A program made the position numbers and the translations under genes. DNA of 64,000 bases from Microbacteriaceae bacterium. Its GTDB lineage: Bacteria; Actinomycetota; Actinomycetes; Actinomycetales; Microbacteriaceae. The stretch is taken from NCBI GenBank assembly GCA_025465095.1, contig JAODME010000013.1:62001-126000 (forward strand). Direction: 5' to 3'. The notes below the pieces were generated by a model. The model worked only from the letters and a program-made list of their open reading frames with translations, was not told the DNA's origin and searched no databases. Shown in pieces: positions 43,422-51,769 of this stretch (within the stretch, counting starts at the first letter, position 1; every line of letters starts with the position of its first letter).

Positions 43422-43506
43422 TGAGTGGAGGTCGCCGGTCGTCGTGATGTCAATTCGACAGGACACCATCGCGAACCGATAGGCCCAAAACGGCGACCTC
43501 CACTCA
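43422..43506. repeat. 85-bp element bounded by a 16-bp perfect inverted repeat
   Basis: TGAGTGGAGGTCGCCG (43422-43437) and CGGCGACCTCCACTCA (43491-43506) are perfect inverse complements around 53 bp, whose inner part can extend the stem imperfectly (GGTCGTCGTGATG against CACCATCGCGAACC). It sits between the binding-protein and aminotransferase genes. It could be a small non-autonomous repeat element or an attenuator. There is no T tract and no obvious flanking duplication. Confidence 0.75.
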
Positions 43507-43530
43507 TCGGCCCACGACGGCGAGGACAAC

Positions 43531-44880
43531 ATGAGCACCACGATCGATCCAAACACCGCGACCGACGGCGATCTCGCCTACGACCTCGACCGGGCACACG
43601 TGTTCCACTCCTGGTCCGCGCAGGGGGCGCTCAAGCCCTTCGTCATCGCCGGAGGTCTGGCCTCCGAGGTGTGGGACTACGACGGTCGAACCTACCTCGA
43701 CTTCTCCAGTCAGCTCGTCAACGTCAACATCGGCCACCAGCATCCGAAGGTCGTCGCCGCGATCAAGGAACAGGCCGACATGCTCACGACGGTGGCACCG
43801 CCGCACGCGAACCTCGCACGCGGGCAGGCTGCGAAGCGGATTCTCGAGAAAGCCGGACCCAGCTTCGGCAAGGTGTTCTTCACCAACGGCGGCGCCGACG
43901 CGAATGAGAACGCAATTCGGATGGCGCGGCTCGTCACGGGGCGCGACAAGGTGCTGTCGACGTACCGCTCGTACCACGGCAACACGGGTGCCGCGATCGT
44001 CGCCACCGGTGACTGGCGTCGGATGCCCAACGAGTACTCGCGCGGCCACGCGCACTTCTTCGGGCCGTTCGCCTACCGCTCCGAGTTCTGGTCGAGCTCT
44101 CCGGAGCAGGAGGGGGAACGGGCGCTGCACCATCTCGCGCGCGTGGTCCAGTCCGAGGGACCGTCGACGATCGCAGCGATCCTGCTCGAGACGGTGCCGG
44201 GAACGGCCGGGGTGCTCGTGCCGCCGCCCGGATATCTCGCGGGCGTTCGGGCGCTGTGCGACGAGCACGGAATCAAGCTAATCCTCGACGAGGTCATGTG
44301 CGGCTTCGGTCGCACCGGGGAGTGGTTCGCCTTCCAGGCCGACTTCGGGAACGGGCACACTGAGGCCATTCCGGATCTCGTCACCTTCGCGAAGGGGGTC
44401 AACTCCGGTTATGTCCCAGTCGGCGGCGTCGCGATCTCCGCCGAGATCGTCCGCGAGTTCGACGATCGGGTGTTCCCCGGCGGGCTCACCTACTCCGGGC
44501 ATCCGCTCGCCGCCTCATCGATCGTCGCTTCGATCGACGCGATGGACGAGGAGGGGATCATCGACAATGCGCGGATGATCGGCGCCGACCACCTACGCCC
44601 CGGGCTCGCCACGCTTGCCGAGAAGCACCCGATGGTCGGCGAGGTGCGCGGGCTCGGTGTCTTCTGGGCGCTCGACCTCGTCGCGGATGAGGTCGCACGC
44701 ACGCCGGTGACCGCCGCGGTAATCGGGCAGCTCAAGACCGAGCTCATGCAGCGTGGGCTGCTGCCCTTTGCCGCCGACAACCGCATTCACGTCGTGCCAC
44801 CGTGCGTGGTCACTCCAGACGAGATCGCTCGGGCGCTCGTCATCTATGACGAGGCGTTCACCGCCGTCGAGAACGGTTGA
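43531..44880 (+). CDS. Class III aminotransferase (beta-alanine type)
   Basis: 449 residues, PLP-dependent. The PLP lysine is K288 in TFAKGVNSGYVP, with ILDEVMCGFGRTG (cofactor-binding Asp) ahead of it and VFFTNGGADANENAIRMAR near residue 115. Class III enzymes act on omega-amino groups; after the upstream steps the natural substrate would be beta-alanine or 3-aminoisobutyrate, giving malonate or methylmalonate semialdehyde. The amino acceptor is not predictable. It lies 25 bp past the inverted repeat. No semialdehyde dehydrogenase follows. Confidence 0.9.
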   Translation: MSTTIDPNTATDGDLAYDLDRAHVFHSWSAQGALKPFVIAGGLASEVWDYDGRTYLDFSSQLVNVNIGHQHPKVVAAIKEQADMLTTVAPPHANLARGQAAKRILEKAGPSFGKVFFTNGGADANENAIRMARLVTGRDKVLSTYRSYHGNTGAAIVATGDWRRMPNEYSRGHAHFFGPFAYRSEFWSSSPEQEGERALHHLARVVQSEGPSTIAAILLETVPGTAGVLVPPPGYLAGVRALCDEHGIKLILDEVMCGFGRTGEWFAFQADFGNGHTEAIPDLVTFAKGVNSGYVPVGGVAISAEIVREFDDRVFPGGLTYSGHPLAASSIVASIDAMDEEGIIDNARMIGADHLRPGLATLAEKHPMVGEVRGLGVFWALDLVADEVARTPVTAAVIGQLKTELMQRGLLPFAADNRIHVVPPCVVTPDEIARALVIYDEAFTAVENG

Positions 44881-44935
44881 ACCCCGCACCTGACTGCCGG
44901 CGGTGACCGTGCACGAGGTGCCCAGACAGCGCGAG

Positions 44936-44941
44936 TACACT
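44936..44941 (+). promoter_or_regulatory. -10 hexamer of the DUF177-rpmF-rnc-mutM operon
   Basis: TACACT is followed by 6 nt and the GTG at 44948, predicting a leaderless message for the operon. Confidence 0.5.
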
Positions 44942-44947
44942 TTTCGG

Positions 44948-45529
44948 GTGTCACACATCGTCAAAACGCCCTACACCGTTCCGGTATTCGACTTGCTGCA
45001 CCGTCCGGGAGAGATGCGCGAGCGGGAACTCGACATCGTCGTTCCGGAGGGCTTCGGCAACGCCGTCATCCAGGTTCCGACCGGTGGGGAACTGCACGTC
45101 GACGTTCGCATGGAGTCGCTGCACGACGGCATCCTGGTGAGCGCCGACGTCACCGGAACCGCAGTCGGGGAGTGTGTCCGATGCCTCATCGAGGTGCGAC
45201 TTCCGATCGAGGTCGATATACAGGAGCTTTTCGCGTATTCTGAGGACGAAGCTTTCGATTACCAGGTTCACGAGGACACGATAGATCTTGAACCGGTGGT
45301 CAGAGACGCGGTAGTGCTTTCGCTACCGTTTCAACCGGTCTGTCAGGAAGATTGCTCCGGCCTGTGCCCGCAATGTGGGGTGCGGCTCCTTGACAACCCG
45401 GGTCACGAGCACGAAGCACCCGTCGATCCTCGATGGGCTGCATTGGCCGGACTCGAGGGCCTGACCGGGGCCCCTACCAATGATGTCGATGGTGCCGAGA
45501 GTTCCGGCGCCGCGGAAGAAAAGAGATAG
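44948..45529 (+). CDS. DUF177 (YceD-like) family protein
   Basis: 193 residues. A conserved Cys arrangement, [13 protein letters not shown] followed by [13 protein letters not shown], is likely to bind zinc. DUF177 proteins are encoded directly before rpmF in most bacteria and have been linked to 23S rRNA accumulation and ribosome assembly. The GTG at 44948 is preferred because TACACT lies 6 nt upstream; a GTG at 44903 is in frame but overlaps this promoter. The acidic C-terminal tail is variable. rpmF starts 2 bp after the stop. Confidence 0.9.
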   Translation: MSHIVKTPYTVPVFDLLHRPGEMRERELDIVVPEGFGNAVIQVPTGGELHVDVRMESLHDGILVSADVTGTAVGECVRCLIEVRLPIEVDIQELFAYSEDEAFDYQVHEDTIDLEPVVRDAVVLSLPFQPVCQEDCSGLCPQCGVRLLDNPGHEHEAPVDPRWAALAGLEGLTGAPTNDVDGAESSGAAEEKR

Positions 45530-45531
45530 TC

Positions 45532-45735
45532 ATGGCTGTACCGAAGCGCAAAATGTCCCGCGCGAGCACCCGCGCGCGCCGCGCCCAGTGGAAGGCAACC
45601 CCTCCCACTCTGGTGAAGACCCTCGAGAACGGCAAGGTCACCTACAGCCTTCCGCACCGTGCGAAGGTCGTCGAGGACTCGACCGGCGAACCCCTGTACA
45701 TGGAGTACAAGGGCCGCAAGGTCGCCGACGTCTGA
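45532..45735 (+). CDS. rpmF: 50S ribosomal protein L32
   Basis: 67 residues starting [20 protein letters not shown], the L32 signature. It lacks the four zinc-binding Cys residues of the C+ form, and so is the zinc-independent type usual in actinobacteria. Its gene lies between DUF177 and rnc, the standard order. It binds 23S rRNA near the peptidyl-transferase exit region. Confidence 0.97.
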   Translation: MAVPKRKMSRASTRARRAQWKATPPTLVKTLENGKVTYSLPHRAKVVEDSTGEPLYMEYKGRKVADV

Positions 45736-45739
45736 TCAG

Positions 45740-46489
45740 ATGGCTCGCCCGCCGGGCGATGCCGTCGTTCCGGGGGCAGTTGTGCCTCACACCTTGAGCG
45801 CCAAGCCCGCATCGGGGGTCTCGCTCGCTACACAACTTTCGGTCGCCATCAGCCCTGAGCTCCTGGAGCTTGCGCTGACGCACCGGTCTTTCGCGTACGA
45901 AAACGGCGGGATCGGCCACAACGAGCGACTCGAGTTCCTGGGCGACTCAATTCTCGGCCAGGCCGTCACGGTGATGCTCTACACCGAGAACCCGACCCTC
46001 CCCGAGGGTGAATTGGCCAAACGTCGCGCCAGTCTTGTCAGCAGCGCGGCTCTGGCCGAGGTCGCGCGCTCGATCGGTCTCGGCGCTCACGTGCGACTCG
46101 GGCGAGGCGAAGAAATGACCGGCGGGCGGGACAAGTCGTCGATCCTCGCCGACACCGTCGAAGCGATTATCGGGGCGGCGTACCTCGATGCCGGGCCGGA
46201 CGAGGCAACGGCGCTCGTGCTGCGCCTGATCGCCCCGCTCCTCGCCGATCCTGAGCACTTCGGCGCCTCGATGGATCCGAAGACGAGCCTCCAGGAACTC
46301 GCCGCGACGCTGAACCGCGGCTTGCCGCGCTACACCGTCACCGACAGTGGGCCCGATCACCTGAAGCGATTTCACGCCGACGTGTCGCTTGGAAGCGCAG
46401 CACCGATCGCCTCTGGCGACGGGTCGAGCAAGAAGCAGGCCGAGATGGCCGCCGCGCTCGGCGCGTGGACGCTGCTCAGCGCCACCTAG
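45740..46489 (+). CDS. rnc: Ribonuclease III
   Basis: 249 residues. The catalytic signature NERLEFLGDS occupies 61-70, with the second acidic site at ILADTVEAIIGAAYLDAG; a double-stranded-RNA-binding domain ending in GDGSSKKQAEMAAALGAW closes the protein. It processes rRNA precursors and structured mRNAs. About 25 residues precede the domain; a GTG at 45783 would give a shorter protein. It starts 4 bp after rpmF. mutM starts 2 bp after its stop. Confidence 0.95.
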   Translation: MARPPGDAVVPGAVVPHTLSAKPASGVSLATQLSVAISPELLELALTHRSFAYENGGIGHNERLEFLGDSILGQAVTVMLYTENPTLPEGELAKRRASLVSSAALAEVARSIGLGAHVRLGRGEEMTGGRDKSSILADTVEAIIGAAYLDAGPDEATALVLRLIAPLLADPEHFGASMDPKTSLQELAATLNRGLPRYTVTDSGPDHLKRFHADVSLGSAAPIASGDGSSKKQAEMAAALGAWTLLSAT

Positions 46490-46491
46490 AC

Positions 46492-47406
46492 GTGCCGGAG
46501 CTTCCCGAGGTCGAGGTCGTGCGCGCGGGCCTTTCACCCGCCGCGACCGGTGCGACCGTGTCATCGATCGTCGTGCTCGACGAACGCTCGCTGCGCCGGC
46601 ACGTCGGCCCCGCCGAGGACTTCGTCGAGCGGTTGACCGGGCGAACGATCCTCGCCGCCGTCCGTCGCGGCAAGTTTCTCTGGCTGCCTCTCGACGGAGG
46701 CGAATCCGAGGGCGGAGAGGCGTTGACCGTGCACCTCGGCATGTCCGGGCAGGTGCTGCTGCGCGACAGAGGAGCGGATGACGCCCGCACGAGAATCCGC
46801 ATCGACCTCGAGCACCCCGACCACGGGCCGTTGCGGCTCAACTTCGTCGACCAGCGCATCTTCGGATCGATGGCGATCGACGACCTCGTTCCGACCGCCG
46901 ACGGGCTCCCGGGCGGTTATTCGGGCGTCGAACGCGCGAGCCGTGCGCTCATCCCCAGCAGGGTTGCCCATATCGCGCGCGACCCGCTCGACCCCGCGTT
47001 CGACGATGCTCGCTTCTTCGCGTCATTGGCCAAACGCAGGACGGGCATCAAACGGGCGCTGCTCGACCAGTCACTGGTGAGCGGCATCGGGAACATCTAC
47101 GCGGACGAGTCGCTCTGGGCGGCCCGCATCCACTTCGACCAGCCGACGGGCACCCTCAGCAGGTCCCGCGCGAAGACGCTGCTCGCCGAGGTGAGGCTGG
47201 TGCTCGCGAAGGCGCTCGCGGAGGGCGGCACGAGCTTCGACGCCCAATATGTGAACGTCAACGGCGCATCCGGTTACTTCGCGCACTCGCTCAACGCCTA
47301 TGGCCAGCAAGGACGCGGATGCCCGCGCTGCGGGCGGCCGATCAGTCGCGAGTCGTTCATGAACCGCAATTCGCACTTCTGCGCCAATTGTCAGCGCTTG
47401 CGCTGA
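46492..47406 (+). CDS. mutM: Formamidopyrimidine-DNA glycosylase
   Basis: 304 residues. PELPEVEVVRAGL at the N-terminus provides catalytic Pro2 and Glu3 once Met is removed, and RRGKFLWLPL holds the conserved Lys. The helix-two-turn-helix contains DQSLVSGIGNIYADE and the C-terminal zinc finger has Cys in CPRCG and CANC. It removes 8-oxoguanine and related lesions. The GTG start is fixed by the need for Pro at position 2. Confidence 0.96.
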   Translation: MPELPEVEVVRAGLSPAATGATVSSIVVLDERSLRRHVGPAEDFVERLTGRTILAAVRRGKFLWLPLDGGESEGGEALTVHLGMSGQVLLRDRGADDARTRIRIDLEHPDHGPLRLNFVDQRIFGSMAIDDLVPTADGLPGGYSGVERASRALIPSRVAHIARDPLDPAFDDARFFASLAKRRTGIKRALLDQSLVSGIGNIYADESLWAARIHFDQPTGTLSRSRAKTLLAEVRLVLAKALAEGGTSFDAQYVNVNGASGYFAHSLNAYGQQGRGCPRCGRPISRESFMNRNSHFCANCQRLR

Positions 47407-47532
47407 ATCAACGCTCGCGTCAATCCGCTTTTCGGTGATGCGCGGCGCGTCACCGATGCGGCGCGCGGTGCTCCGCCCGGCCTCGGGTACCGTAGTGCCC
47501 AGACAGATCGCTGGCGAAACGAGGAACGGCGC

Positions 47533-50500
47533 GTGTACCTGAAGAGCCTGACCCTCAAGGGATTCAAGTCCTTCGCGCAGCCCACCACCTTCGCCTTCGA
47601 GACCGGGGTGACGTGTGTCGTCGGGCCCAACGGATCAGGCAAGTCTAACGTCGTCGACGCCCTCGCCTGGGTGATGGGGGAGCAGGGCGCGAAGACGCTC
47701 CGCGGCGGCAAGATGGAAGACGTCATCTTCGCCGGCACCGCGACGAAGGGACCGCTCGGCCGTGCCGAAGTCATCTTGACTATCGACAACTCGGATGGCG
47801 CGCTGCCGATCGAGTACGCGGAGGTCACGATCAGCCGCACCCTGTTCCGCAACGGCGGCAGTGAGTACGCGATCAATGGGCGGGGCTGCCGACTGCTCGA
47901 CGTGCAGGAACTCCTGAGCGACTCCGGGCTCGGACGCGAGATGCACGTCATCGTCGGGCAGGGTCAACTCGACGCCGTGCTGCGCGCGAGCCCCGAGGAG
48001 CGGCGCGGATTCATCGAGGAGGCCGCTGGGATTCTCAAGCATCGCCGCCGCAAGGAGAAGACGATCCGGAAGCTCGACGCGATGCAGGTGAACCTCACGC
48101 GGCTGAGCGACCTCGCGGGCGAGATCCGCCGGCAGCTCAAGCCGCTCGGCCACCAGGCCGAGATCGCCAGGGAGGCGCAGTCGATCGCGAGCATCGTGCG
48201 CGACGCGAAGGCGCGGCTGCTCGCCGACGACGTCGTCACCCTGCGCGCCGCGCTGACCCTGCAGAGCCGCGGCGAGAGCGAGCGCAAGACCGAACGCATC
48301 GTGCTGCAGGAGCAGCTTGACCAGGCGCGACTGCGTCAGCAGCGCCTCGAACAGGCGCAGGTCGGCGACACGGTCGACGTGGCCAGGCGAACCGCATTCG
48401 GGCTCGAGTCGGAGCAGGCGCGGCTGCGAGGTCTGTACACCCTCGCGAACCAGCGGCTCGCGCTGCTCGGCCAGCAGGCGGAGGCGCCGGAGCCGGCCCA
48501 CGGCCTCACCCGGCAAGCGGTGACGGATGCTCGGGGGGAAGCCGTCCGATTGGGAAAGCAGATCGTGATGGCCGAAACGGCGTGGCAAGAGGCGGGCGCG
48601 GCGACCGCTCTCGCCCGAGCCAACCTCGACAGCCTCGACGAGCACATCTCGGCGCAGAGCGCTCTTGTTTCGCGCCACGACCTCGAGATCGCCAAGCTGA
48701 CCGGGCAGGTGGAGACGGCAGCCTCCCGTCTCGCCGCCGTGCGCGGCGAGGTGCTGCGGCAACGCAACGCGCTCGCGGCGGCGAACGCGCGACGCGAGCA
48801 TGCACGTTCGGACCTCGAGAGTCTCGAAGCAGACGCCGCGCTCACCGACGTGGAGAACACCGACCTGGACACCACGTACGAGAGCGCACAGGCCGAGGTC
48901 GTCTCCGCCGAGTCGGAGCTCGAACGGCTGCGCGACGACCTGCACAAGCATGAACGGGAACGGGATGCGCTCGCCGCCCGCACGAACGCCCTCTCGCTCG
49001 CGCTCGACCAGAAGGACGGCTCGAGCGCCCTCGTCGCCGCCGGCCTCACCGGCATCCGCGGGCTCGTCGCGGAGCACGTGCACGTGCAGCCGGGTTACGA
49101 GGCTGCCATCGCCGCTGCGCTCGGCACCCTCGCCGACGCGGTGCTCGCCGACGATCGGGGAGCCGCGCTCGACGCCATCGAGCGGGCGAAGCGTGACGAA
49201 ATGGGGCGGGTGGAACTGCTGCTCGCGAGGGCGGGGACGGCTGTCGCGCCCGAGCTCCCACTGTCCGACGGCACCGTCGCGGCGCATCGTGTCGTCACCG
49301 CGCCGGTCGGGGTGCTCGGAGTGCTCGCCAACGTCATCGTCGCCGACGACTCCGACGCTGCCCGCACGGTGTGGGACGGGCTAGACGAGGAATCGCAATC
49401 GAGAGTCACCGTGATCACCAGGGCGGGCGACGTGCTCAGCCGGTATGTGCTCCGCGGCGGAGCGGGGGCCAAGCGGTCGAGGCTCGAGCTCGTCGCCGAC
49501 CGGGACGCGGCCACCGAGCGCTCGGGCGAGGTATCCTCCCTCATCGAGCGGGCGCGTATCGCGCTCGCCGAGCAACGCGGCGCGCTTCAGGTCGCGAAGG
49601 AGCAGGCCGCCCACGCGTTCGCGTCGCTACGCGAGTTCGACGCTCAGCTCGCTGCTCGAACGCAGAGGCTGAACCGGGCCAGAGTGCAGGCCGAGGCGGC
49701 GCACGCCGAAGCGGAGCGCCTCGAACGCTCGCTCGCGCTGTCGAGCGATGCGGTGATGGAAGCGGACACCGCCGCGCAAACCGCGAAACACGAACTCGAA
49801 ACCGCGACTTCTCGCCCCCGACCAATTCTCGACGTCGCCGCTAGGGAGAGCCTGCTCGCCGAGCTGGAGGCCGCCCGCGAGGTCGAGGTTGAGTGCCGAC
49901 TGCAGGTCGAGACCGCGCGTGAGCGGGTGAGAGCCGAGGAGACGCGAGCGGACGCGATGCAGCGTCAGTTCGAGACGGAACAGGTGCAGGCCGAGGAATC
50001 GGCCCGGCGCGCCGTCATCCGTCGTCGGCAGGTCGAGGCAGCGCAATCAGTCCTGGCCCATCTGCCGGCCGTGCTCGACTCGGTTGACCGCTCGGTCTCC
50101 GAGGCGCGGGTCGCGCTCGCCGCGCGCGAGTCGGAGCGCTCCCAGCAGAACGAGGAGCTCGGGGCCCTGCGCCGCGACGAGGCGGCGTTGCGTGAGCGGT
50201 TACATGCAATCAGCGAGGACGTGCACGCATTCGAGATGCAGCTTTACGAAAGCAGACTGCACCTGTCGAGCCTGCTTGAGCGCGCGGGCAATGAGCTCGG
50301 CCTCGTCGAGGACGTGCTCGTCGCCGAGTACGGGCCCGACGTGCCGGTGCCGGATGACCTGGTCACGGGTGACCGTGGGTCGCCTAGGCCGGCCGGCAAG
50401 CGCATCGAAACGGCCGAAACGAACGTCGTTCAGTTCGTACGAGCGGATCAGGAGCAGCGTCTCGCGCGCGCCGAGCGCAAGCTCGCGCAGCTCGGCCGCG

Positions 50501-51105
50501 TGAACCCGCTCGCGCTCGAAGAGTTCGAGGCGATCGAGCAACGGCATAAGTTCCTCACCGAGCAGCTCACCGACCTCACCAACACGCGCAAAGACCTCCT
50601 CACGATCATCGACGAGATCGACGACAAGATGCAGGACATCTTCGCCGCGGCCTTCGACGACACGAAAGCCGCGTTCGACGAGGTCTTCCCGATCCTGTTC
50701 CCCGGCGGCACCGGCAGCATCCAGCTCACCGAGCCGGACGACCTGCTCACGACCGGCATCGAGGTGAGCGTCAAGCCCGCCGGCAAAAAGATCGAACGGC
50801 TCTCGCTGCTGAGCGGTGGGGAGCGGTCCCTGGCCGCCGTCGCGCTGCTCATCGCCATCTTCAAGGCGCGACCGAGCCCCTTCTACATCATGGACGAGGT
50901 GGAGGCGGCGCTGGATGACGCCAATCTCGGGCGACTGCTGACCATCTTCGAAGACCTGCGCGAGACGTCGCAACTGATCGTCATCACGCACCAGAAGCGC
51001 ACCATGGAGATTGCGGATGCGCTCTACGGGGTCTCGATGCGCTCCGACGGAATCAGCGCCGTTATCGGGCAGCGCGTCGCCCGCGAGCAGGAACGCGCGA
51101 GCTGA
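47533..51105 (+). CDS. smc: Chromosome segregation protein SMC
   Basis: 1190 residues, the standard size. Walker A GPNGSGKSN lies at about 32-40; long heptad-rich coiled coils run from about 170 to 490 and 645 to 1010; the hinge between them begins GLTGIRGLVAEHV and has its Gly-rich end near YVLRGGAG. The C-terminal head has LLSGGERSLAAVALL (about 1092) and Walker B FYIMDEVEAALDD (about 1117). With ScpA/B it compacts and segregates DNA. GTG start with GAGGAAC upstream; TACCGT at 47488-47493 is a possible -10 box. The next gene is convergent. Confidence 0.97.
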   Translation: MYLKSLTLKGFKSFAQPTTFAFETGVTCVVGPNGSGKSNVVDALAWVMGEQGAKTLRGGKMEDVIFAGTATKGPLGRAEVILTIDNSDGALPIEYAEVTISRTLFRNGGSEYAINGRGCRLLDVQELLSDSGLGREMHVIVGQGQLDAVLRASPEERRGFIEEAAGILKHRRRKEKTIRKLDAMQVNLTRLSDLAGEIRRQLKPLGHQAEIAREAQSIASIVRDAKARLLADDVVTLRAALTLQSRGESERKTERIVLQEQLDQARLRQQRLEQAQVGDTVDVARRTAFGLESEQARLRGLYTLANQRLALLGQQAEAPEPAHGLTRQAVTDARGEAVRLGKQIVMAETAWQEAGAATALARANLDSLDEHISAQSALVSRHDLEIAKLTGQVETAASRLAAVRGEVLRQRNALAAANARREHARSDLESLEADAALTDVENTDLDTTYESAQAEVVSAESELERLRDDLHKHERERDALAARTNALSLALDQKDGSSALVAAGLTGIRGLVAEHVHVQPGYEAAIAAALGTLADAVLADDRGAALDAIERAKRDEMGRVELLLARAGTAVAPELPLSDGTVAAHRVVTAPVGVLGVLANVIVADDSDAARTVWDGLDEESQSRVTVITRAGDVLSRYVLRGGAGAKRSRLELVADRDAATERSGEVSSLIERARIALAEQRGALQVAKEQAAHAFASLREFDAQLAARTQRLNRARVQAEAAHAEAERLERSLALSSDAVMEADTAAQTAKHELETATSRPRPILDVAARESLLAELEAAREVEVECRLQVETARERVRAEETRADAMQRQFETEQVQAEESARRAVIRRRQVEAAQSVLAHLPAVLDSVDRSVSEARVALAARESERSQQNEELGALRRDEAALRERLHAISEDVHAFEMQLYESRLHLSSLLERAGNELGLVEDVLVAEYGPDVPVPDDLVTGDRGSPRPAGKRIETAETNVVQFVRADQEQRLARAERKLAQLGRVNPLALEEFEAIEQRHKFLTEQLTDLTNTRKDLLTIIDEIDDKMQDIFAAAFDDTKAAFDEVFPILFPGGTGSIQLTEPDDLLTTGIEVSVKPAGKKIERLSLLSGGERSLAAVALLIAIFKARPSPFYIMDEVEAALDDANLGRLLTIFEDLRETSQLIVITHQKRTMEIADALYGVSMRSDGISAVIGQRVAREQERAS

Positions 51106-51116
51106 GCAAGCGCGGC

Positions 51117-51680
51117 TCAGACCAGCGCGTCGATCGTTTCACCGTTCACGGTGAGCAGCCGCCAAGTGTCATCGAGTCGGTCGAGGGTCGACACCGCGCC
51201 GTTGACGATCGGGTCGAGCGGATGCCCGTGCAGGGAGGCGAGGGTGTACCGGATGAGGGTGCCGTGGCAGACGATCACGACATTCTCGCCCTCGTGCTCA
51301 TCCGCTATCTGCTGCAGAGCGCTCGTTCCGCGCGCGACGACGGAGTCGAGTGGCTCGAGGCCGGGATAGTCGCGGTCCGGCCAGCGGGCGAGGATCTGAT
51401 CCATCGTGCGCCCCTCGCCTTCGCCGTAGTGACGCTCGACGAGAAGGTCGTAGCTGCGTCCGAGCTTCAGGCCGAGTCCGTCGGCGATGAGCTCCGCCGT
51501 CTCCCGGGCCCTGACGAGCGGTGACGAGACGATGACATTCCAGTCGAAGCCACTGAGCAGGTCAACCGCATCGCGGGCCTGCTGTCTTCCCGTGCCGTTC
51601 AGAGGGATGTCGCTCGTGCCTTGCATCCGTCCCGCGGCATTCCAGTCGGTCTGTCCGTGTCGTATGAAGGCAATGGTCAT
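51117..51680 (-). CDS. Histidine phosphatase (phosphoglycerate-mutase-like)
   Basis: 187 residues. The phosphohistidine motif AFIRHGQTDWN lies at the very N-terminus, SSPLVRARETAELIA supplies the second Arg, the acid is in ERHYGEGEG, and VCHGTLIRY contains the second catalytic His. Members include broad phosphatases, cobalamin phosphatase and glucosyl-3-phosphoglycerate phosphatase; the substrate is unknown. The ATG at 51680 has AGGA 7 nt upstream and is preferred to that at 51698. It converges on smc at 11 bp. Confidence 0.92.
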   Translation of the reverse strand: MTIAFIRHGQTDWNAAGRMQGTSDIPLNGTGRQQARDAVDLLSGFDWNVIVSSPLVRARETAELIADGLGLKLGRSYDLLVERHYGEGEGRTMDQILARWPDRDYPGLEPLDSVVARGTSALQQIADEHEGENVVIVCHGTLIRYTLASLHGHPLDPIVNGAVSTLDRLDDTWRLLTVNGETIDALV

Positions 51681-51769
51681 GCGTGTGTCCTGTCCCATCG
51701 GTCGTGGAGATCTCCTGCCATTGTCCCCGATGCGACTGGATGGCGGCGCAGACGCGGTCGCCCACCAGC

